A stretch of DNA of 64,000 nucleotides, taken from assembly GCA_965247035.1 (NCBI GenBank), contig CBDFGJ010000002.1, positions 186,001 through 250,000 of the forward strand, read 5' to 3'. Both the position numbers and the translations under genes were made by a program. The stretch is from Azophilus sp965247035 (GTDB taxonomy: Bacteria; Pseudomonadota; Gammaproteobacteria; Pseudomonadales; Azotimanducaceae). The notes beneath the pieces were generated by a model that ran no database searches, was not told the DNA's origin, and saw nothing but the letters and a program-made list of their open reading frames with translations. Positions 43,596 through 50,409 of this stretch are shown piece by piece; the first letter of the stretch is position 1, and each line of letters starts with the position of its first letter.

Positions 43596-43694
43596 ATGAA
43601 GCTGTTTGAATCTTTCAGACAAAGGTGTAAACATTACCTCCACCAGAAATGGTGTCCACCTAGCGTTGAGGAAAAGCCAAGGAAGAAGACATGA
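43596..43694 (+). CDS. 32-aa basic small protein, overlapping the next gene
   Basis: ORF reading MKLFESFRQRCKHYLHQKWC, then PPSVEEKPRKKT. It is preceded by AAAGGGAA at short spacing, immediately after the att-like site. Its TGA overlaps the ATG of the following membrane-protein gene (ATGA), a signature of translational coupling, which is the main reason to take it as real. It is Cys- and Lys/Arg-containing with no hydrophobic segment. No family is recognised; it might only be a coupling leader. Confidence 0.45.
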   Translation: MKLFESFRQRCKHYLHQKWCPPSVEEKPRKKT

Positions 43695-44734
43695 GCGTAG
43701 AAAGTGAGGACCTATTAAGTGAGGCAACGAATGCTTTAAAGAAAATTCAGGACTTTGATACCCGCACCTTGGATAGATCTGGTGATCTGGGGGAACTGAA
43801 TTTCAAAGACGCGATAGAGCCTGCTCAACGGATTGTTGATCTATATAAAAAATTGAGTGCCGATGCGCTACAGGATTTTCCGGACAACTTACTAACGATT
43901 ATAAAAGACAAGGCCATTAATGACCACAATCTGTTTAAAAAAATTCTGGAGGTAAAATTTGAGAAAAAAAACATGATTGAACAACCCCTATATGAACAAA
44001 TGCGCGATCTGAATAGACACCATCTGATTGATCTAGTTAAAGCGGCTTATAGTGAAACTTTTGAGGAGTTACATTCCTTTATTTCATATTCTCTACTTCG
44101 TGCCGTTGATTTTCAGCTGCTAGATGCTGACGCCAAATCTATGCTGAAAGAAACTCAAGACCAGTCATCTGAAATTACGAATCAACTTGCTGCGCACGAA
44201 GAAGACGCCAAGCGCGCTCTTGAACAAATACGGAACGTTGCTGCGGAAGCCGGCGTGTCGCAACAGGCAAAACATTTCAAAACTGAATCCGCTGACCAGA
44301 AATCTGCAGCGGATGTTTGGGAGAAGAGAACCTATCGCATGGCTCTTGGTCTTGGAGCCTTTGCAGTTCTTAGTTTTTTTGTTCACAAAATCCCGTTTCT
44401 CACGCCTGAATCTGCTTATGAGACAGCGCAATTAGCCGTCAGTAAGGTTCTCGTGTTCTCTACAATCGCATATATGCTCTATCTATCTGCTAGAAATTTT
44501 ATGAATCACAAGCACAATTCAATTGTGAATAAACACAGACAGAATGCGTTGATGACTTATACCACTTTGGTTGAAGCCAGCGAGGACAACAGAGTTAAAG
44601 ATGCGATCTTGCTTCAAGCGGCTACTAGCATCTTTACTCCACAAAGCACAGGGTATACTAACACGAGCGGTGAATCTGCATCGCCCAAATCAGTTGTTGA
44701 GATACTTTCAAAGCCATTATCTAGCGGCGACTAG
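43691..44734 (+). CDS. Coiled-coil membrane protein of unknown function, candidate defence gene
   Basis: A 347-aa protein. Residues 1-150 are soluble and helical. Residues ~155-215 are Ala/Glu/Gln-rich, with a likely coiled coil (EITNQLAAHEEDAKRALEQI). Two membrane segments follow (MALGLGAFAVLSFFVHKIPF and VLVFSTIAYMLYLSARNFM). Last comes a conserved-looking cytosolic tail: NHKHNSIVNKHRQNALMTY, VKDAILLQAATSIFTPQSTG. I do not recognise a named family, but this tail recurs in uncharacterised membrane proteins. It is the only full-size gene in the last att-bounded segment. Confidence 0.65.
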   Translation: MSVESEDLLSEATNALKKIQDFDTRTLDRSGDLGELNFKDAIEPAQRIVDLYKKLSADALQDFPDNLLTIIKDKAINDHNLFKKILEVKFEKKNMIEQPLYEQMRDLNRHHLIDLVKAAYSETFEELHSFISYSLLRAVDFQLLDADAKSMLKETQDQSSEITNQLAAHEEDAKRALEQIRNVAAEAGVSQQAKHFKTESADQKSAADVWEKRTYRMALGLGAFAVLSFFVHKIPFLTPESAYETAQLAVSKVLVFSTIAYMLYLSARNFMNHKHNSIVNKHRQNALMTYTTLVEASEDNRVKDAILLQAATSIFTPQSTGYTNTSGESASPKSVVEILSKPLSSGD

Positions 44735-45800
44735 ATTGCGGTGATAATCAGATGTTAGAAATAGACTAGATCAACAGCCTTTTGTAGTTTATCCGCGCTA
44801 ACATCAATGTCGCGCTGTGTTATTGCCTCGTTAAATCCTTCCGCCTCACATTCAAGTCACTCGCAGGCAACATTGAGCGGCCCCTTCAAGCTATCCATGA
44901 CATCGATCAATCGGGCGGCGGCAGGGCTGTGTCCGATCTGACTGCCGACATTGATGCTTACTCTGAAGTAAGGCAAGGAGTTGGCGGATTCCGACGAGTT
45001 CACTGTTGGGGGGAACAAGAAGCGCACGGTTTCGGCCTTCAAGCGGCCCAGCGAAGCAGATAAGCCGAAGTGGGTCGTTAACGATTACTTCTGGTCCGAT
45101 TGGGTTAGCGAAGATGCAGAGCGAAGCACCTTGCCGTACACGCCGCCAGCAGATTGGAATCGCAGTAGTGAGCATGATGGTTCAGAATGAATGCCTACCC
45201 CATCTCACCCCAACACCCTCCAAACACAACCAAGGCATTACCGCCTCCAAGGTCGCAGAATTGCGGACGTGGCGCGGGGCCAACGAAGACTAAAAACTGA
45301 CCAGCTTGCCTTCCCGATCACGAATCCTAGGCATCTCGACGCCAACCCAGCCAACACCGGTCGGAATTTCGCGCTCTGGGTAACAGACATTGTGGGCAAC
45401 ACGTTGGCGACCATCCCCGGTCTCGTGGTCTTCCTATCGCCGTGGAGCCTCATCCGGCGCCTCCTGATGGGTTTCCTGCCTATTGGGCTCATCAATATGG
45501 GCATGAGCGGGGGATTTGCTGGTAGAGCACTGGAAAGATATCCCTGCGTACTTTCAAAGTAAACTTGAACAAGACACTCGGTTTGTTTTGAGTCGCTAGA
45601 GGGTTGTCTTAATTCGAGGCAACCCTAATTCGTTTTAGCTACAAATGTGTAAGCTCGCGCACTGTGACCAAATGAAGTAGATGGAGAAACAGTTTAGAAT
45701 AAACGTCCGACAAGCACGTCTTTTTGAAAAAAGTTGCAAATAGCAGTGTTGAGCTTGTAACTATCTATTTTTTAAAGAAAAATTCATGCTCCCCAATAGA
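44735..45800. other. 1.07-kb region without a supported gene at the island's right end
   Basis: Composition switches to GC-rich between about 44880 and 45560. A minus-strand stretch near 44760-44850 reads EAEGFNEAITQRDIDVSADK and may be a gene-end remnant. A 69-codon plus-strand ORF (44981-45190, TTG start, reading FTVGGNKKRTVSAFKRPSEA) is possible but unsupported. The region looks like a mixture of gene scraps. The final ~200 bp are AT-rich. Confidence 0.45.
45600..45636 (+). terminator. Possible rho-independent terminator upstream of tadA
   Basis: Stem AGGGTTGTC / GGCAACCCT (9 bp, one G-U pair) with a 9-base loop, followed by AATTCGTTTTAG. The T-tract is short and offset, so strength is uncertain. 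It would isolate island transcription from tadA. Confidence 0.4.
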
Positions 45801-45810
45801 GTGGGAGTAG
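45793..45810 (+). other. attR-like site at the 5' end of tadA
   Basis: CCAATAGAGTGGGAGTAG, matching the guaA terminus (ATTGAGTGGGAGTAG). It marks the right end of the island; core sequence (tadA) continues directly. Confidence 0.8.
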
Positions 45811-46310
45811 ACACCACCATCAATCACGCTTGGATGCGCAAAGCGCTGGATCTAGCCCATGACGCGGCGGCGAACGGCGAGGTGCCGGTGGGTGCGGTTG
45901 TAGTTGATGCCGCCACCAACGCGCTGCTTGGAAGTGGACGCAACAGCGCCATTGGCAACTGCGACCCAACCGCTCATGCCGAAATCATGGCGCTTAGGGA
46001 CGCCGCTAGGAAACGACGCAATTATCGGCTTGCTGGCACCACGCTGTACGTCACCTTGGAGCCTTGCGTCATGTGCGCCGGCGCCTTGGTGCAGGCCCGC
46101 GTTGAACGGCTGGTTTTCGGGGCCTGGGAGCCCCGCACCGGAGCCATTGAAAGTCAGGAGCAAGTGTTGGCAAGCCCCGCCCACAATCATCGAGTGGCAG
46201 TAACGGCAGGGGTCATGGCCCAGGAGTGTGGTGCATTGATGCAAAGGTTCTTCCAGGACAAACGCCAGGCAGTCACAGGCACCCGTCATCAACCATGGGA
46301 TGCACGCTGA
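45801..46310 (+). CDS. tadA: tRNA-specific adenosine-34 deaminase TadA
   Basis: Converts A34 to inosine in tRNA-Arg(ACG). The zinc site is visible as HAEIMALRDA (His and catalytic Glu) and LEPCVMCAGALVQAR (PCxxC). EVPVGAVVV and the C-terminal helices are also typical. GTG 45801 gives 169 aa (E. coli 167) and lies within the att repeat. In the uninterrupted chromosome this GTG would overlap the guaA stop (GAGTGGGAGTAG), so guaA-tadA would have been translationally coupled. An upstream ATG at 45786 is now available, created by island sequence, and may replace it. Confidence 0.93.
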   Translation: MGVDTTINHAWMRKALDLAHDAAANGEVPVGAVVVDAATNALLGSGRNSAIGNCDPTAHAEIMALRDAARKRRNYRLAGTTLYVTLEPCVMCAGALVQARVERLVFGAWEPRTGAIESQEQVLASPAHNHRVAVTAGVMAQECGALMQRFFQDKRQAVTGTRHQPWDAR

Positions 46311-46450
46311 TGCAAAGGTTCCTCCAGAACAAACGCCAGGCAGTCGCACGCACCCGTCGTCAACCATGGGACGTGCGCTGATGCAAGAGTTCACAGGGTT
46401 CGTCCAAGACACACTCCAGGCTGATGCAGAGGTTTTTCCAGGACAAGCGC
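46237..46450 (+). repeat. Tandem repeats of the tadA 3' tail (period 71 bp)
   Basis: The tail of tadA, starting TGATGCAAAGGTTCTTCCAG, is repeated at 46308 and, more degenerately, at 46379 and 46422. The period of 71 is not a multiple of three, so each copy shifts frame. The repeats fill the space between tadA and purL and create spurious upstream start codons for purL. Confidence 0.8.
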
Positions 46451-46452
46451 CT

Positions 46453-49400
46453 GTGATCAGCGTCCTGGCGTTGGCTGGTCCACCGGCCTTATCGACCTTC
46501 GGCCTGGGCAAGCTCAAGGCGGCGTTGGGGCTTGAGGCTTTGTACGCGGAATACGTCCATGTGCTGGCGCTGCACAAGCCTCTCAGCCCCACGCAGCAGG
46601 AGCGCAGCAAAGCCCTCCTGCGCTACGGACCGCAGCAGGGTCTTGCCTCTGCCGAGGGCGAACACCTAGCCACCGTCATGCCGAGATTGGGCCTCATCTC
46701 CCCTTGGTCAAGCAAAGCCACCGACATCTTTCATATATGCGGCCTCAGTCAAGTCATCCGGGTGGAGCGTGGGGTACGCTGGTTCTCAAGGCCCCGGGTG
46801 AAGGGTTCGGACTTGGAGCACCTCTATGACCGGATGACCGAAGCGATGATGAGCGAATCGGATTTTGCCCGTCTGTTTGAGCAGCAGGAGCCCAAGTCCT
46901 TCGTGCGCGTCCCGTTGCTGGCGGAAGGCTTAAACGCGCTGCGCAAAGCCAATCAAAACCTAGGGTTGGCTTTGTCCGAGCAGGAGATTGAGTACCTCTG
47001 CGAAGCCTTCCGGGCACTGCAGCGCGACCCCACCGACGTGGAGCTGATGATGTTCGCCCAAGCGAACTCAGAGCACTGCCGGCACAAGATTTTCAATGCC
47101 CGCTGGCGCATCGACGGCCAACGGCAGCCGCTCTCGCTATTCGACATGATTCGCAACACCACCAGTTCCATCAACGGCTTCGGCATCCTAAGCGCCTACA
47201 GCGACAACGCCGCGGTGATTCGCGGGCGGCGCGGCCAAAGGTTCCTAATGCATCCTCAGTCCCGACAATATGGCTATGTGGAGGAGGATTTGCCCGTGCT
47301 GATGAAGGTGGAGACCCACAACCACCCCACCGGCATTGCGCCCTACCCCGGCGCCGCCACCGGCAGCGGCGGCGAAATCCGCGATGAAGGGGCTGTTGGC
47401 CGGGGCTCCAAGCCGAAAGCCGGTCTGACTGGATTCACCACCTCCCATTTGCGCATTCCCCATTGCCCGGAGCCCTGGGAACTGGCCACGCCAAGGCCTG
47501 GGCACATGGCCTCGGCCTTGAACATCATGCTGGAGGGTCCCATCGGCGCCGCCGCCTTCAACAACGAATACGGGCGTCCGGCGTTATGCGGCTATTTCCG
47601 CACCTTTGAGCAATGGGACGCCACCAACCCCGCCATACTGCGCGGATACCACAAACCGGTCATGATCGCTGGTGGCCTTGGCAGCGTTCGGCCCCACCAC
47701 GTTGAATCCAAACCGTTCCCACCCGGCACCGCCCTCATCGTGCTTGGCGGACCGGCCATGTTGATTGGCTTGGGCGGGGGCGCGGCCTCCAGCATGATCG
47801 CCGGCGCAAGTTCATCAGAACTGGATTTCGCCTCCGTGCAGCGAGGCAACGCCGAAATGCAGCGCCGTTGCCAAGAAGTGATTGACGCCTGCACAGCCAT
47901 GGGCGAGCACAATCCCATCCTGCTCATCCACGATGTTGGCGCCGGCGGGCTGTCAAACGCCCTGCCCGAATTGGTGCGCGACGGCGACGCCGGCGGACGC
48001 TTCCTCCTGCGCCAAGTGCCGAATGCGGAGCCGGGCATGTCTCCCCTTGAAATCTGGAGCAACGAAGCTCAGGAGCGATACGTTCTAGGGGTGGCAGCGG
48101 CGCGGGTTGGGGAGTTTCAAGCGCTGTGCGAGCGGGAGCGCTGCCCTTGGGCTCGGATTGGCGTGGCCACCCAAGAAGCATCCCTAGTGGTGCATGACGA
48201 GGCGTTCAACAATGAGCCGGTGGACCTGCCCCTCTCCACCTTGCTCGGCGACCCGCCGGCGATGCAGCGAACGGCGGCAACAAGCCCGGCGCGCGTGCCG
48301 CCCTTGGCTTTGGCCCATCTCGACCTTGAGGACGCCATTGCCAGGGTGCTGGGCTTTCCGACGGTGGCCAGCAAGCAATATCTCATCACCATTGGCGACC
48401 GCAGCATTACCGGCCTGGTCGCCCAAGAGCAAATGGTCGGTCCTTGGCGCACGCCGGTGAGCGATGTGGCGGTGACCCTGGCCGGCCATCGTTCCCTGCA
48501 CGGCGAAGCCATGGCCATGGGCGAGCGCTCTCCGGTCGCCCTCATCAACCCGGCGGCGTCGGCCCGCTTGGCCGTAGGCGAAGCCTTAACCAACCTGTTC
48601 TCCGCCGATGTGGAAAGCCTGAAGCGAGTGGTCTTGTCCGCCAATTGGATGGCGGCATCCGGCATCGAAACCGAGGAACGGGCGCTGTTTGACGCGGTGC
48701 AAGCGCTGGGCATGGAGCTGTGCCCGCAGCTTGGCGTTGCCGTGCCGGTGGGCAAGGACAGCCTGTCCATGGCCAGCCAAGGACGAGATGAACAGGGCGA
48801 ACATCAGGTGGTCTCGCCGCTAACCTTGATCGTATCGGCCTTTGCGCCAGTGACGGACGTGCGCCGGACCTTGACGCCCGTTCTTCAGCGCACCACCTCC
48901 GCCCTGCTGTTGGTTGACCTTGCCCACGGGCGGCGTCGTCTTGGCGGCAGCGCCTTGGCCCAGTGCTTTGGCCAGCTTGGCAACGAATGCCCGGATTTGG
49001 ATGACGCCCATGCCTTCGCTTCAGCCCTTAGCACCACGCTGCAACTGAATCGGCAGGGCATGTTGCTGGCGTATCACGACCGCTCTGATGGCGGGCTGCT
49101 GGCGGCGTTAGCGGAAATGGCCTTCGCCGGGCGACTAGGTTGGGACATCAACATCGAAGACGAAGACTTGATCCCCTGGTTGTTTTGCGAAGAGTTGGGC
49201 TTGGTGCTGCAAGTACCCTCAGCGAAGAAGCAGCGGGTCGTGGCCAGTTACGGCGACTTGCCGGTGATTGACCTGGGCTTGGTGCGCGAGGATGAGCGAT
49301 TGCGCATTTTCCACCGGCGCAAACTGATGGTTGAGGCCGAACGCAGCGCCTGGCAGCGCCGCTGGGCGGAGCCGAGCTATCGGATGCAGCGGCTGCGGGA

Positions 49401-50292
49401 CAATCCCGAGGTCGCTGATGAAGAGTACGCAAGCATTCTCCAAGAGGACCCGGGACAGTCGGCACGGCTGACCTTTGCCGCCGAGGATGAACCGTCGCCA
49501 TCGTTCTCCATTGGCCAAGCCCAGCCCCGCATTGCCGTGCTGCGGGAACAGGGCGTCAACGGACAGCTGGAAATGGCCGCCGCCTTCCACCGCGCCGGCT
49601 TCACCTGCGTCGATGTTCATATGACCGACCTGCTCTCCGGCGCGGTGACCCTTGGCGACTTCCCGGCCTTGGCGGCTTGCGGCGGCTTCTCCTACGGCGA
49701 TGTGTTGGGCGGCGGCGGCGGTTGGGCCAAGAGCATCCTCCACCATGGGGCCGTTCGCGACGCCTTTGCCGCATTTTTCTCGGCCGACCGTCTCGCCCTC
49801 GGCATCTGCAACGGCTGCCAAATGATGGCCAACCTGAAGGCATTGATTCCCGGGGCAGACTGCTGGCCGCAATTCGTGCGCAACCGGTCGGAGCAATTTG
49901 AAGGCCGCACCACACTCGTCCGCATCAACGATTGCGCCTCCCCTTGGCTGGACGGGATGGCCGGCAGCGTCTTGCCGGTGCCCGTGGCCCATGGCGAGGG
50001 CCGGGCCGAATTCGAGCATCCGGCTCATCTAGAGCGCCTAGCCGCGGCTGGCTCCATTGCAGCGCAGTATGTGGATAATCGGCATCAGGTGACGTACGCT
50101 TACCCGGCCAACCCCAACGGCTCGGTGCGCGGTTTGGCGGGCGTCGCCAGCACCGATGGACGGGTGCTGGTCTTGATGCCGCACCCAGAGCGGATGACGC
50201 GCGCCTGCCAAAGCCCTCGATCCAAGCAATGGACGGCTGAGGAAGGTCCTTGGATGCGGCTGTTCCACAACGCCCGCCGCGCCCTCGCTTAA
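46453..50292 (+). CDS. purL: Phosphoribosylformylglycinamidine synthase (single-chain)
   Basis: Fourth step of purine synthesis: FGAR plus glutamine and ATP to FGAM. About 1279 aa, close to E. coli PurL (1295). It has the N-terminal PurS-like domain (GPPALSTFGLGKLKAALGL), the linker LMMFAQANSEHCRHKIFNA, and the ATP/substrate core VETHNHPTGIAPYPGAATGS. A C-terminal class-I amidotransferase follows, with nucleophile Cys in ALGICNGCQMM and His in LMPHPERM. GTG 46453 aligns with the family N-terminus. ATGs at 46300 and 46381 lie in frame, but inside tandem repeats of the tadA tail. It follows tadA, the usual neighbourhood. Confidence 0.95.
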   Translation: MISVLALAGPPALSTFGLGKLKAALGLEALYAEYVHVLALHKPLSPTQQERSKALLRYGPQQGLASAEGEHLATVMPRLGLISPWSSKATDIFHICGLSQVIRVERGVRWFSRPRVKGSDLEHLYDRMTEAMMSESDFARLFEQQEPKSFVRVPLLAEGLNALRKANQNLGLALSEQEIEYLCEAFRALQRDPTDVELMMFAQANSEHCRHKIFNARWRIDGQRQPLSLFDMIRNTTSSINGFGILSAYSDNAAVIRGRRGQRFLMHPQSRQYGYVEEDLPVLMKVETHNHPTGIAPYPGAATGSGGEIRDEGAVGRGSKPKAGLTGFTTSHLRIPHCPEPWELATPRPGHMASALNIMLEGPIGAAAFNNEYGRPALCGYFRTFEQWDATNPAILRGYHKPVMIAGGLGSVRPHHVESKPFPPGTALIVLGGPAMLIGLGGGAASSMIAGASSSELDFASVQRGNAEMQRRCQEVIDACTAMGEHNPILLIHDVGAGGLSNALPELVRDGDAGGRFLLRQVPNAEPGMSPLEIWSNEAQERYVLGVAAARVGEFQALCERERCPWARIGVATQEASLVVHDEAFNNEPVDLPLSTLLGDPPAMQRTAATSPARVPPLALAHLDLEDAIARVLGFPTVASKQYLITIGDRSITGLVAQEQMVGPWRTPVSDVAVTLAGHRSLHGEAMAMGERSPVALINPAASARLAVGEALTNLFSADVESLKRVVLSANWMAASGIETEERALFDAVQALGMELCPQLGVAVPVGKDSLSMASQGRDEQGEHQVVSPLTLIVSAFAPVTDVRRTLTPVLQRTTSALLLVDLAHGRRRLGGSALAQCFGQLGNECPDLDDAHAFASALSTTLQLNRQGMLLAYHDRSDGGLLAALAEMAFAGRLGWDINIEDEDLIPWLFCEELGLVLQVPSAKKQRVVASYGDLPVIDLGLVREDERLRIFHRRKLMVEAERSAWQRRWAEPSYRMQRLRDNPEVADEEYASILQEDPGQSARLTFAAEDEPSPSFSIGQAQPRIAVLREQGVNGQLEMAAAFHRAGFTCVDVHMTDLLSGAVTLGDFPALAACGGFSYGDVLGGGGGWAKSILHHGAVRDAFAAFFSADRLALGICNGCQMMANLKALIPGADCWPQFVRNRSEQFEGRTTLVRINDCASPWLDGMAGSVLPVPVAHGEGRAEFEHPAHLERLAAAGSIAAQYVDNRHQVTYAYPANPNGSVRGLAGVASTDGRVLVLMPHPERMTRACQSPRSKQWTAEEGPWMRLFHNARRALA

Positions 50293-50320
50293 GCAACTAA
50301 GCGAATCAATGAGAATTGAG

Positions 50321-50409
50321 CCATCGGGCGAAAGCCTGATGGAAATTGGGACATGTTTGGTCGAGTGAAAAATCAGGCGAAAGGAAAGATGGAAACTGGG
50401 ACATGTTTG
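50321..50409 (+). repeat. 50-bp imperfect tandem repeat with GAAA-loop hairpin at TonB receptor start
   Basis: CCATCGGGC-GAAA-GCCTGATGG forms a 9-bp stem (one G-U pair) with a GNRA tetraloop. It is followed by GATGGAAATTGGGACATGTT. The unit recurs 50 bp later with GATGGAAACTGGGACATGTT, and its hairpin has decayed. The second copy lies in the 5' coding end of the receptor gene, making the true start uncertain. Confidence 0.65.

Larger units (their letters stand above)
19144..45810. mobile_element. Composite genomic island inserted at the guaA 3' end
   Basis: A 26.7-kb island lies between guaA and tadA, which are neighbours in many gammaproteobacteria. It is bounded by and internally divided by repeats of the guaA 3' end. 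Base composition is more AT-rich and variable than in the flanks. It contains an integrase scrap at the left end, metal efflux, catabolic and restriction-modification cargo, and many truncated genes. Multiple internal att-like sites indicate serial accretion of elements rather than one insertion. No replication, conjugation or complete integrase genes are present. Confidence 0.88.

Noticed and set aside
44981..45190. 69-codon plus-strand ORF at the island's right end
   Set aside because: TTG start without ribosome binding site and no recognisable domain; kept only as a remark in the gap entry.
49219..50028. 269-codon minus-strand ORF opposite the purL amidotransferase domain
   Set aside because: Lies entirely within conserved purL coding sequence; no independent support.
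50321..50342. GAAA-loop hairpin after purL as a terminator
   Set aside because: No T-tract follows the stem, and the unit is repeated with a decayed stem, so it is listed as a repeat instead.
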